Shown in pieces: positions 45,313-53,922 of a DNA stretch of 64,000 nucleotides (its first letter is position 1; every line of letters begins with the position of its first letter). Under the pieces are notes generated by a model. The model was not told the DNA's origin, searched no databases, and saw only the letters and a list, made by a program, of their open reading frames with translations. Source of the DNA: Planctomycetota bacterium (GTDB taxonomy: Bacteria; Planctomycetota; Planctomycetia; Gemmatales; Gemmataceae); the NCBI GenBank assembly GCA_021781415.1, contig JAJXWW010000114.1, positions 1 to 64,000 of the forward strand, read 5' to 3'. The translations under genes were made by a program, and so were the position numbers.

Positions 45313-46571
45313 GCCTCCTCCTTGCCGGCTTCGGACGCCGGCAGATGATGGGCTTCCAACAAGCTGCGCTCGAGTTCTTCGCGCACCTTATCGACCTTAA
45401 TACGAGACACAATATCGTTGGCGAACGCATAGGTGAGCAAACTGCGTGCCTCGGCCAAGCCGATCCCGCGCGAACGCAGATAGAAGATCGACTCGGCATC
45501 GAGTTGGCCGACCGTCGCGCCGTGCGTGCATTTCACGTCGTCGGCGTAAATCTCCAACTGCGGCTTGGTGTTAATGGTGGCATCGTCGGAGAGCAGCAGC
45601 GTTTGATTGGTCTGCTTGGCGTCGGTTTTCTGTGCGTCTTGGCGGACATATATTTTGCCATTGAAGACGCCCCGCGCCTTGTCGTCGAGAATGCCCTTAT
45701 ATAACTCGTGACTGGCGCAGTGCGGATAAGCGTGGTCGATAAAGGTGCGATTATCGACCAATTGTTCGCCGCTCGCTCGATACATGCCGTTGAGGATACA
45801 TTCGCCGCCCTCGCCCTCGAAGACGGCGTTGATTTCGTTGCGCACCCACTGCCCGCCCTGAGAAACGGCGTGAGACGAAAAGCGAGCGGCGCGTCCGAGT
45901 TGCACTTGCATCGCGGCCATATGAAACGCACGATCCCCTTCGCGCTGCACCTTATAATGATCGACGTGCGCGCCGGCCCCAACGACGATTTCCGTGACGG
46001 CGTTCGTGAAATAAACGCTATCCGCCGCGCCGGTGTATTCTTCCACCAACGTCGCGCGACTATCGCTCTCCGCCACGACCAGACAGCGACGATGCCACAC
46101 GGAAGGAGCGGGGGCATCGGTGGCGACGAAGGACAAGTAAATCGGTTCCTCAACGACGGTATGCGCTGGCACATAGAGGAACAGCCCATCGCGTAGAAAG
46201 GCCGTGTTGAGCGCACGGAACGGGTGGAATCGGAAATCGGCGCGCCGCGCCAAGTGTCGCTCCACTAGGTCGGGTCGTTCCGCCAACGCCTCGGCCAAAC
46301 TGCACAGAATAACGCCCTGAGGCAGCGAACGACTCGGCTCGACGGCGTCTCGACTCGTGGGGAAAACCGGCTCGAATGGCACGCGCGCCAACGCGGCGGT
46401 CGAGGTAAAGCGCCATTCTTCGTCTTTCGCTCCGGGAAAACCCATCTCGATGAATCGCGCCATCGCCGCTTTGCGCAGTTGATGCAGAGCCGGCGTCCCA
46501 CACGCGGCCAGTTCGCGCTCCAGTCGCTCGAAGGAGGCGAGATAGGTATTCTGTCGTTCCAACTTCGTCAC
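45309..46571 (-). CDS. sufD: Fe-S cluster assembly scaffold component SufD
   Basis: A 420-residue protein starting at GTG 46571 after GAGGGAGCAACC. The C-terminal half has LVDNRTFIDHAYPHCASHEL, DKARGVFNGKIYVRQDAQKT, LLLSDDATINTKPQLEIYAD and DVKCTHGATVGQLDAESIFY, the SufBD beta-helix with the conserved Cys-Thr-His-Gly. SufD pairs with SufB and the ATPase SufC in a BC2D complex. The gene lies between sufC and the sufS-sufE fusion. Confidence 0.95.
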   Translation of the reverse strand: MTKLERQNTYLASFERLERELAACGTPALHQLRKAAMARFIEMGFPGAKDEEWRFTSTAALARVPFEPVFPTSRDAVEPSRSLPQGVILCSLAEALAERPDLVERHLARRADFRFHPFRALNTAFLRDGLFLYVPAHTVVEEPIYLSFVATDAPAPSVWHRRCLVVAESDSRATLVEEYTGAADSVYFTNAVTEIVVGAGAHVDHYKVQREGDRAFHMAAMQVQLGRAARFSSHAVSQGGQWVRNEINAVFEGEGGECILNGMYRASGEQLVDNRTFIDHAYPHCASHELYKGILDDKARGVFNGKIYVRQDAQKTDAKQTNQTLLLSDDATINTKPQLEIYADDVKCTHGATVGQLDAESIFYLRSRGIGLAEARSLLTYAFANDIVSRIKVDKVREELERSLLEAHHLPASEAGKEEA

Positions 46572-46589
46572 GGTTGCTCCCTCGTCGTT

Positions 46590-47357
46590 TCACACCGGCT
46601 GCGGCTCGCCCACCGAGTTCTTCAGCCAATCGTAACCCTTCTCTTCCAGTTCCAACGCCAACTCCTTGCCGCCCGACTTCACGATTTGCCCGCGAAGCAA
46701 CACATGAACGAAATCGGGCACAATATAATTGAGCAAGCGCTGATAATGTGTAATGACCACGACGGCTCGTTCCGGACTGCGCAGCGCATTGACACCGTCG
46801 GCCACCGCCTTCAGGGCATCGATGTCCAAACCCGAATCGGTCTCGTCGAGTACGGCCAATTTCGGATCGAGTACGGCCATTTGAAAAATCTCATTGCGCT
46901 TCTTCTCGCCGCCGGAAAAACCTTCATTCACGGGGCGCTTCAACAATTCCTCGCTGATGTGCAGCAGCTTCGTCTTCTCTTTAACAAGTTTCAGAAACGC
47001 GCGGGCATCGTATTCCGGCAGTCCGCGATGCTTCCGCACGGCGTTCACCGCCGCTTTGAGAAAATAAGTGTTGCTGACGCCTGGTATCTCGACCGGATAT
47101 TGAAAGGCGAGGAAAATCCCCTCGCGCGCCCGTTCTTCTGGGTCGAGTTCGAGCAAATCCTTGCCCTCGAATAGCACTTCGCCCTCCGTCACCTCGTAGG
47201 CATCGCGCCCAGCGAGTACCCCGGCCAGCGTACTCTTGCCGGAGCCGTTCTCGCCCATGATGGCGTGAACCTCACCGGCCTTCACCGTCAAATGAATGCC
47301 GCGAAGAATTTCCTTGTCTTCGACGCGGGCATGGAGATTGTTGATTCTCAGCATCAT
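46590..47357 (-). CDS. sufC: Fe-S cluster assembly ATPase SufC
   Basis: A 255-residue ABC-type ATPase without membrane parts. Walker A GENGSGKST near residue 36, the family-specific FSGGEKKRNEIFQMAVLDPK signature near 147, and ETDSGLDIDALKAVADGVNA at Walker B and the D-loop identify SufC. It powers cluster assembly on SufB/SufD. The start codon is one of two adjacent ATGs, so the N-terminus is uncertain by one residue. About 160 bases separate it from the small gene at 47522-47830. Confidence 0.96.
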   Translation of the reverse strand: MMLRINNLHARVEDKEILRGIHLTVKAGEVHAIMGENGSGKSTLAGVLAGRDAYEVTEGEVLFEGKDLLELDPEERAREGIFLAFQYPVEIPGVSNTYFLKAAVNAVRKHRGLPEYDARAFLKLVKEKTKLLHISEELLKRPVNEGFSGGEKKRNEIFQMAVLDPKLAVLDETDSGLDIDALKAVADGVNALRSPERAVVVITHYQRLLNYIVPDFVHVLLRGQIVKSGGKELALELEEKGYDWLKNSVGEPQPV

Positions 47358-47521
47358 CGGTTACTTTCTCGAAGTCCTTTAAGAATGGGACGGCGAAGGA
47401 TGAGATAACGACTCCCAACCCCTTCAAATGACCCGCCTCGCATTCTCGAATTGTCCCATTCAGTCGAATTTATGTTGGTCGTCGTCCATCGCAGGGAGAT
47501 CGAACATAATATAAAGTCGTC

Positions 47522-47830
47522 TCACGCCTTTTTCTTTCGCCGCGGCTCCGCAATCCGCGGCTTCTCATCGGACGACGACTCGACGGTGACCGGCTCAAGC
47601 ATTTCCGGATTGTCGAGAAAGCCTTGCCGAACGAGTCGAGCAATCGATTCTGCGACATCGGAAGCATTTCGGTTGTAAATCACATCTCCAACTTTATGCC
47701 GATCCAGAAGCATTCGCAGATCGTCGATTCCGGCCTGTGACTCCGTAGTTGTAAACCCATATTGCTGGCCCAAGATTTGTGCCACTTCTTTCCAGTATTG
47801 GGTGATAAGGGGTCGCGACAACACATTCAA
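47522..47830 (-). CDS. small hypothetical partner of the DUF3990 gene (102 aa)
   Basis: A 102-residue protein with a helix-rich core (YWKEVAQILGQQYGFTTTES, ASDVAESIARLVRQGFL) and a very charged C-terminal tail ending RIAEPRRKKKA. It starts nine bases after the end of the DUF3990 gene on the same strand. The placement suggests an antitoxin or immunity partner, but no known antitoxin fold is evident; this is inference. No signal or membrane part is present. Confidence 0.6.
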   Translation of the reverse strand: MNVLSRPLITQYWKEVAQILGQQYGFTTTESQAGIDDLRMLLDRHKVGDVIYNRNASDVAESIARLVRQGFLDNPEMLEPVTVESSSDEKPRIAEPRRKKKA

Positions 47831-47839
47831 CTCCTTAAC

Positions 47840-48457
47840 TCAAAAAAGAACAGAATCCCAACTATAATCGTTCGTCGGGCCATTCCGACTGATCTCGATC
47901 AGTTCGTTCAAAATCGCCGTCCCATTTAACGTATGAAAACTCACTTGATCCGCGCCTTCCATCGTCACGCGCTGCTGCCAGAATGCAGCCACCGGTCCCG
48001 CCACCATATCGTACCACCCCTTCGGTGGGCGACCGTGAGTGTGGATACTTTCGCTCGTACTTTGCCGACAGTGTTGAACGAAGCTCCAATAATCATCATT
48101 GTCGTTCTTCCCTAAAACGAAATGAAGGGAAGACAGGCGGTCTAATCCTCGGAGGCGGCCCTTTCGGCCATAGCGAGGAACCCGAAACCGCAGTACGACC
48201 GGTCGATTTCGAAAAGCAACATCGGTTGGATTTTCCTGCCAAAGAAGCAATCGCTGCCAGGCCCACTGCCTCGCTTGTCGTTCAACGGTCGTCGTATAGA
48301 AGCCTCGTCCGAAATCCGCATTCACCCGACCGAGAGTCGGGTCAATACCGTTGGCTTCGATATTAACTCGATCCGACTCCATGCAACCGTGCCAAAGAAT
48401 AACGCAGGCGCTGCGTTCCAGGGACCACGGCGGAGCGGGATTAAGAAGAGGCCGCAT
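47840..48457 (-). CDS. DUF3990 protein, possible ADP-ribosyltransferase fold
   Basis: A 205-residue protein. CVILWHGCMESDRVN (His23), then DFGRGFYTTTVERQARQWA (Tyr54) are the two hallmark blocks of DUF3990. They resemble motifs I and II of ADP-ribosyltransferases (H-G and G-x-F-Y-x-T). The region ILNELIEISRNG near the end may carry a catalytic Glu. It starts six bases after the sufB stop and ends nine bases before the small partner gene. Neither belongs to the suf pathway. A toxin role is inferred from similar DUF3990 pairs. Confidence 0.75.
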   Translation of the reverse strand: MRPLLNPAPPWSLERSACVILWHGCMESDRVNIEANGIDPTLGRVNADFGRGFYTTTVERQARQWAWQRLLLWQENPTDVAFRNRPVVLRFRVPRYGRKGRLRGLDRLSSLHFVLGKNDNDDYWSFVQHCRQSTSESIHTHGRPPKGWYDMVAGPVAAFWQQRVTMEGADQVSFHTLNGTAILNELIEISRNGPTNDYSWDSVLF

Positions 48458-48463
48458 AAATCG

Positions 48464-49915
48464 CTATCCCACACTGCCTTCCAAACTCACACCCAACAAT
48501 TTTTGTGCTTCCACGGCGAACTCCATCGGCAAATTCAGAAATACTTGCTTGCAAAAACCGTTGACGATCATATTGACGGCGTCCTCCGCCGATAGGCCGC
48601 GCTGCTTGCAATAAAATATCTGATCCTCGCCGATTTTCGACGTGGACGCTTCATGCTCCACTTTTGCCGTGCTGTTTTTTACTTCGATATAGGGGAACGT
48701 GTGCGCCCCGCAGCGATCGCCCAATAAGAGCGAATCGCACTGACTGTAATTTCTCGCGCCGATAGCCGCTTTGAGAATCTTCACCAGACCGCGATAGGTG
48801 TTTTGCCCGTTGCCGGCGGAGATACCCTTGGAGACGATGGTACTCTTGGTGTTCCTGCCGATGTGGATCATCTTTGTGCCGGTGTCGGCTTGCTGTTTAT
48901 TATTCGTCAGGGCCACGGAATAAAACTCGCCGACCGAATTGTCTCCTTGGAGAATTACACTGGGATATTTCCAAGTGATGGCCGAGCCGGTTTCCACTTG
49001 CGTCCAAGAGATTTTCGAGCCGACGCCGCGGCAAGCGCCGCGCTTGGTGACGAAATTATAAATGCCGCCGCGCCCGTCCTTGTCGCCGGGATACCAATTC
49101 TGCACCGTCGAATACTTGATTTCCGAGCGCTCGCCGACGGCAATCAATTCGACGACGGCGGCGTGCAATTGATTTTCGTCGCGCTGCGGCGCGGTGCAGC
49201 CTTCTAAATACGAGACGTACGAACCCTCTTCGGCGACGATCAAGGTGCGCTCGAATTGGCCGGTACCGGCGGAATTGATGCGGAAATAGGTAGACAATTC
49301 CATCGGGCAACGAACGCCCTTGGGGATGTAACAGAACGAACCATCGCTGAACACCGCCGAATTGAGAGCGGCGAAGAAATTATCGTTATAAGACACGACC
49401 GAGCCGAGATACTTGCGCACTAATTCGGGATGTTCGCGCACCGCTTCGGAAAACGAACAGAAAATGATGCCTTTCTCGGCCAAGGTGGCTTTGAAGGTCG
49501 TGGCCACCGACACGCTGTCGAACACGGCATCGACGGCCACGCCGTTGAGACGCTTCTGTTCGTCCAGCGAGATGCCGAGCTTCTCGAAAGTGCGGCGCAG
49601 TTCCGGATCGACTTCATCCAGACTATTGAGCTTTTTCTTCGGCTTGGGCGCGGAATAATATATTATATCCTGATAGTCGATGGGCGCGATTTCCAATTTC
49701 GGCCACCAGCGTGGCTCGTGCATCGTTTGCCAATGGCGGAAGGATTTCAAACGCCAATCGAGCAGCCAACTCGGTTCGTGCTTCTTGGCGGAAATGAGCC
49801 GAACGATGTCTTCGTTCAGCCCGGGCGGCACCGATTCGGTTTCAATGTCCGTCACGAAACCGTGCTGATACTCGCGGTTGGCAAATTCCTCAATGGTCTG
49901 AGTCGCCGTCGTCAT
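48464..49915 (-). CDS. sufB: Fe-S cluster assembly protein SufB
   Basis: A 483-residue protein. The order [68 protein letters not shown] and [20 protein letters not shown] plus [20 protein letters not shown] is characteristic of SufB. It is the main scaffold on which nascent Fe-S clusters form with SufC and SufD. GGGAAATACG precedes the ATG. The Rrf2 regulator gene ends 36 bases upstream, so sufB is the first structural gene of the operon. A Cys, a candidate cluster ligand, is present in YLEGCTAP. Confidence 0.96.
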   Translation of the reverse strand: MTTATQTIEEFANREYQHGFVTDIETESVPPGLNEDIVRLISAKKHEPSWLLDWRLKSFRHWQTMHEPRWWPKLEIAPIDYQDIIYYSAPKPKKKLNSLDEVDPELRRTFEKLGISLDEQKRLNGVAVDAVFDSVSVATTFKATLAEKGIIFCSFSEAVREHPELVRKYLGSVVSYNDNFFAALNSAVFSDGSFCYIPKGVRCPMELSTYFRINSAGTGQFERTLIVAEEGSYVSYLEGCTAPQRDENQLHAAVVELIAVGERSEIKYSTVQNWYPGDKDGRGGIYNFVTKRGACRGVGSKISWTQVETGSAITWKYPSVILQGDNSVGEFYSVALTNNKQQADTGTKMIHIGRNTKSTIVSKGISAGNGQNTYRGLVKILKAAIGARNYSQCDSLLLGDRCGAHTFPYIEVKNSTAKVEHEASTSKIGEDQIFYCKQRGLSAEDAVNMIVNGFCKQVFLNLPMEFAVEAQKLLGVSLEGSVG

Positions 49916-49950
49916 CGTATTTCCCGTGCGCTCTTAGATAGGTCGAAAAA

Positions 49951-50466
49951 TCACTCGCGTCCGGCCGATCCGAGTGTAAGCAAGCCGGACCATTCCAACG
50001 TTTCGGTTTGTAGGTGGGCGTGGAGCCGTTCGGCGATTTGCCCTTGGCTTTCGAGCAAATCGGCCAGCGTTACGCGGTCGAGAAAGCGGCTCATCCAGCG
50101 TTCGAGGGTCTGCCAAATGACGCGCAGCGTGCAGCCGTCGCTGTGAACGCATGCGCCTTCGGTATCGGGGCTGGCGTGGCGTTCGCAATAGGAGGGATCC
50201 TCGAATAGCGGTTCGCCCAAGGCTCGCATCACTTCGCCCAAGCGTATCTCACCGGGCAATCGGGCCAAAAGATAGCCTCCCGTTCGACCGCGCACGCTGG
50301 TGATTAACCCCGCTTGCCGAAGAACCGATAACAGCTTGCCCACATAGGGAGGCGACAGCTTCTCGGACTCGGCTATCTCCGGAATGGTTAACGCTCGTCC
50401 CTCGCCGGCTCGGGCCAAACCCAAAAGACAGCGTAACCCGTATTCTTCTTGAGCCGTGATCTTCAT
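49951..50466 (-). CDS. Rrf2-family Fe-S-sensing transcription regulator (IscR/SufR-like)
   Basis: A 171-residue protein preceded by GGGAGGTCGGC. The N-terminal winged helix (ITAQEEYGLRCLLGLARAGE, SPPYVGKLLSVLRQAGLITS) is the Rrf2 fold. Cys94, Cys106 and Cys112 are spaced like the cluster ligands of IscR/NsrR-type regulators. It heads the suf operon and is probably autoregulated, sensing cluster status. A sigma-70-like promoter lies 39 bases upstream. Confidence 0.9.
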   Translation of the reverse strand: MKITAQEEYGLRCLLGLARAGEGRALTIPEIAESEKLSPPYVGKLLSVLRQAGLITSVRGRTGGYLLARLPGEIRLGEVMRALGEPLFEDPSYCERHASPDTEGACVHSDGCTLRVIWQTLERWMSRFLDRVTLADLLESQGQIAERLHAHLQTETLEWSGLLTLGSAGRE

Positions 50467-50504
50467 GCCGACCTCCCGCGCCGCTCTCTCTCTCGCTACT
50501 CTAA

Positions 50505-50532
50505 ATTGTACTAATCTCTACTTTTGCGTCAA
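50505..50532 (-). promoter_or_regulatory. sigma-70-like promoter of the suf operon
   Basis: On the minus strand TTGACG (50532-50527) and TACAAT (50510-50505) are separated by 16 bases in an AT-rich patch that stands out in this GC-rich genome. They lie 39 bases ahead of the Rrf2 start codon. The overlapping GTAGAGATTAG and TTTAGAGTAG pieces are possible regulator-binding sites; this is inference. Confidence 0.65.
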
Positions 50533-50595
50533 GTATTGAACGTCTTTTGACATAACAGATTTGTAGGTATGGCAGTTATGGCGAGAAAAAAAGTC

Positions 50596-51504
50596 TCAGC
50601 CGCGCGTCTGACGCCGCGTCAAGTAGATGCCCAATGCCTGATCGACCGGCTCATCCGTCCGCATCAGGTGATAATCGACCTGCGCTCGACCGGCTCCATC
50701 GCGCAGTTCTTTGCAAAACCGTTGGAAGTTGCTCAGGTAATCCTTACGAAGTCTTTGCGGATCGACGAGCCGTTTATCGCCGGTCGTCTCCAGGTTGCGG
50801 AACCGGGTCCACTTCTGGAAGGGAAACTCGATCTCTTCGGGAGCAAGTATGTGGAACAACAGCACTTCGTGTCGGCGATGGCGGAAGTGTTGCAAGGCAC
50901 GGAGTAGCGGCTCGACCCGCTCGAAACAATCGGACAGGATGACGACGAGTCCGCGTTGCTTGATCTGTTCGGCGCTCTGATGCCAGAGGGGTGCAAGCGC
51001 CGTTTCACCGCCGGGCTGCGCTTCTTGCAGAGCGTGCAAGACCTGGAGCAGATGCTTGGAGTTGGATCGCGGCGCGATGGTCCGGCGCACCCGCGTGTCG
51101 TGCAGCGTCAAGCCGACCGCGTCGCGCTGATGCAACATCAGATACGCCAACGAGGCCGCGATGTATTGGGCGTACTGAAACTTGCTGGCTTGCTTCCCCT
51201 TATATCCCATGCTGCCGGACGCATCGACGAGGAGATGTGCCTTCAGGTTCGTCTCTTCCTCGTACTCCTTAATATAATAGCGATCCGTTTTGCCGTAAGC
51301 GCGCCAATCGATGTGCCGAATCTCATCGCCGGGATAATACTGGCGATGTTCGGCAAACTCGACGGAGAATCCCTTATAGGGGCTTTTGTGAACGCCGGTC
51401 AGGAAGCCTTCGACGAGATTGCGCGCAATCAGGGCGAGATGACCGTACTTGGCCAAAGAGGTCGGATCGAATTGTATCGAGGCCTTTGCGTCCCAGCCCA
51501 TCAT
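50596..51504 (-). CDS. DUF58 domain protein, copy 2
   Basis: A 302-residue DUF58 protein. Key blocks are FAEHRQYYPGDEIRHIDWRA followed by YGKTDRYYIKEYEEETNL and AHLLVDASGSMGYKG, the D-x-S-G-S metal site near residues 94-98. The start ATG at 51504 overlaps the stop of the cytochrome oxidase subunit III gene as ATGA, so translation is coupled. DUF58 proteins are usually partners of MoxR ATPases. The coupling to an oxidase is unusual and may point to assembly or metal insertion. The copy at 29242-30111 is a distant paralogue. Confidence 0.9.
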   Translation of the reverse strand: MMGWDAKASIQFDPTSLAKYGHLALIARNLVEGFLTGVHKSPYKGFSVEFAEHRQYYPGDEIRHIDWRAYGKTDRYYIKEYEEETNLKAHLLVDASGSMGYKGKQASKFQYAQYIAASLAYLMLHQRDAVGLTLHDTRVRRTIAPRSNSKHLLQVLHALQEAQPGGETALAPLWHQSAEQIKQRGLVVILSDCFERVEPLLRALQHFRHRRHEVLLFHILAPEEIEFPFQKWTRFRNLETTGDKRLVDPQRLRKDYLSNFQRFCKELRDGAGRAQVDYHLMRTDEPVDQALGIYLTRRQTRG

Positions 51505-52112
51505 CGTCCCACCACATAAACAACCGCGAATACCACGACCCATACGCCATCGACGAAGTGCCAATACCACGATACCAGCTCGACGCCGTGGGGATTCCGT
51601 GCCGTCACTTGTCGGCGGAGGGCCAACGCCAAAACGATAGACATGACGATCGCGCCGACGGTGACGTGAACGCCGTGGAAGCCGACGAGCGTGTAATACG
51701 TCGTGCCGAAGAGGTTGCGCCGCACCGTCAATCCTTGGGCGATGAGTTCGCGCCATTCGTAGGCGGTTCCGGCAAGGAAGACGACGCCGAGGACAATCGT
51801 AGCCGTCCACCACAGACGAAATGCCGTTTCTTCACCCCGGCGCAAGGCGCGCTCGGCCAAATGAATGGTCGCGCTGCTGGAAAGCAGACAAATCGTGGTG
51901 CCGATCACGAGACCGAGAGATAGAACCCCGGCGGGAGTCGGCCCGCCGCGCCCGCCCTCTTGGGTATCGGCACCGAGAAAGACGAGGTAGACCATGATGA
52001 GGGTGCTGAAAAATGCCACCTCCGACAGCAGAAAAGCCAACATGCCCCACTGCGCCGCGCTCGGTCCTCGATAGGGTACTATCGCCGGAGGTTTCAGGAG
52101 TTCACCGCTCAT
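51501..52112 (-). CDS. ctaE: cytochrome c oxidase subunit III
   Basis: A 203-residue protein with AAAGGATTGGC before the ATG. Five hydrophobic segments are seen, with QWGMLAFLLSEVAFFSTLIM and TYYTLVGFHGVHVTVGAIV, plus the conserved end HGVELVSWYWHFVDGVWVVV. This is the five-helix form of subunit III of a heme-copper oxidase of the caa3/aa3 type. It lies about 105 bases downstream of subunit I and overlaps the DUF58 gene at its 3' end. Confidence 0.93.
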   Translation of the reverse strand: MSGELLKPPAIVPYRGPSAAQWGMLAFLLSEVAFFSTLIMVYLVFLGADTQEGGRGGPTPAGVLSLGLVIGTTICLLSSSATIHLAERALRRGEETAFRLWWTATIVLGVVFLAGTAYEWRELIAQGLTVRRNLFGTTYYTLVGFHGVHVTVGAIVMSIVLALALRRQVTARNPHGVELVSWYWHFVDGVWVVVFAVVYVVGR

Positions 52113-52217
52113 GCCAATCCTTTCGGGGAGGATAGTCTAAAGAGGATACGAATCATCCAATGGCCTCATTTTCCATCTCTCTTTGTGCCTTCGTGGGAGA
52201 ATCTCTATTCTCATCCC

Positions 52218-53858
52218 TCACTCGTATTGCCAATCGGGATCGTCGGGATGGCGTAGATCCCACAGCGGCCGGCGACTGTGGACCGTGGGGATTTCTTCAA
52301 AATTATAGGAGGGGGGCGGTGAAGTCGTCGCCCATTCCAACGTCCAGGCATCCCAGGGATTATCGCCCGCCGGTCGTCCCTTCCACAACGATGCAATAAT
52401 GTTGTACACGAACAATAAATAGCTCGGCGCTTGAATCAGTCCGCCCACGGTTGCCAATTGGTTCCAAATATCCCATCCGCGATTGGCATCGTAGGTATAA
52501 ATGCGGCGGGGCATTCCCAACATACCGGCAATGTGCATCGGGCCGAACGTCACGATGAAGCCGACGAACAGCAAGAAAAACTGCCAGCGCGCGATGCGTT
52601 CGGAGAGCATGCGTCCCGTGGCCTTGGGATACCAATAGTGTAGCCCGGCGAAGGTGGCGAAGAGAGTTCCGCCGATCAGCACCCAATGAAAATGTCCGAC
52701 GACGAAGTAGCTATCGGACAGTTGAAAATCGAAGGGGGCGGCGGCCAACATGATCCCGGTCAGTCCGCCGATGAGAAACATCGACAAGAATCCACACGCG
52801 AACAACATGGGCGAGGCCAACCATATTCTGCCGCCGTACATCGTGGCCAGCCAGTTAAACATTTTGATGCCGGTCGGTATCGAGACCAGAAGGCTTGCAC
52901 CCGCGAAATAGAGATCCAGGGTGCGATTCATGCCGACACAAAACATATGATGCGCCCACACACCCATGCTGATGAAGACAATGGCCATCGTTGCCGCCGC
53001 CATGAACTCGTAGCCGAACAGAACCTTGCGCGAGAACACGGGCACGATCTCGGCGATCATGCCGAACCCAGGCAAGATGAGAATGTACACCTCGGGATGT
53101 CCGAAAAACCAGAACATATGCTGCCACAAATACGACGAGCCACCCGTTTGGGCGTCGAAGAAATGCGCGCCGAGTTGGCGGTCGAATACCACCATGATGA
53201 GCGCCGCCGTCAGCGGCGGCAGGGCCAACAGGATTTGTACCGAAGTCCACAAGATGGTCCACGAGAAGAAGGGGATTTTCCACAGCGACATACCCGGCGC
53301 GCGCATGCCAAGGATGGTGGCGACAAAGTTGACGGCGGCCGTCACCGTGCCGATGCCGCTGACGATCAGCCCCAAGGCCCAGAGGTCGGCGGCGGGACCG
53401 CGCGCGAACGTCTTCTCTGTCAGCGGCGCGTAGGCGAACCAGCCGAAGTCGGGAGCGCCTCCGGTGAGGAAGCTGAAATAGACCAGCAGCCCGCCGAACA
53501 GTGTCACCCAGAAGCCGAGGGCGTTTAGGCGCGGAAACGCCATGTCGCGCGCGCCGATTTGTAGCGGGACGGCGAAATTGCCAATGCCGATTAAGATGGG
53601 CATGCCCACGAAGAACACCATCGTGGTTCCGTGCATGGTGAACATTTGATTGAAGATTTGCGGCGACAGAAACGTGTTGCGCGGCACGATCAGTTGCCAA
53701 CGCATCAGCAGCGCTTCGACTCCGGCGACGACGAGAAAGACGACGGACATGCCAATGTAGAGCAACCCGATCTTTTTGTGATCGACCGTGGCCGCCCACT
53801 CGTTCAAGGTGGCCGTCCACGGTGGCGTTTCGACTCGCGGTTGTTCGGCTACGGACAT
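52218..53858 (-). CDS. ctaD: cytochrome c oxidase subunit I
   Basis: The start at 53858 follows GAAGGATCGCATA. The 546-residue protein has 12 membrane helices. FGHPEVYILILPGFGMIAEI lies near residues 245-264, with the CuB and cross-linked Tyr region, VGHFHWVLIGGTLFATFAGL carries the heme a and a3 His ligands, and NQMFTMHGTTMVFFVGMP has the first heme a His. It reduces oxygen to water and pumps protons in the inner membrane. It lies between subunit II and III genes in the same direction. Confidence 0.96.
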   Translation of the reverse strand: MSVAEQPRVETPPWTATLNEWAATVDHKKIGLLYIGMSVVFLVVAGVEALLMRWQLIVPRNTFLSPQIFNQMFTMHGTTMVFFVGMPILIGIGNFAVPLQIGARDMAFPRLNALGFWVTLFGGLLVYFSFLTGGAPDFGWFAYAPLTEKTFARGPAADLWALGLIVSGIGTVTAAVNFVATILGMRAPGMSLWKIPFFSWTILWTSVQILLALPPLTAALIMVVFDRQLGAHFFDAQTGGSSYLWQHMFWFFGHPEVYILILPGFGMIAEIVPVFSRKVLFGYEFMAAATMAIVFISMGVWAHHMFCVGMNRTLDLYFAGASLLVSIPTGIKMFNWLATMYGGRIWLASPMLFACGFLSMFLIGGLTGIMLAAAPFDFQLSDSYFVVGHFHWVLIGGTLFATFAGLHYWYPKATGRMLSERIARWQFFLLFVGFIVTFGPMHIAGMLGMPRRIYTYDANRGWDIWNQLATVGGLIQAPSYLLFVYNIIASLWKGRPAGDNPWDAWTLEWATTSPPPSYNFEEIPTVHSRRPLWDLRHPDDPDWQYE

Positions 53859-53922
53859 TATGCGATCCTTCAACGTCAATTATTGTCAGAGTTCCTTGCT
53901 GGCGCTTCGGGCTTGCGGAAAA

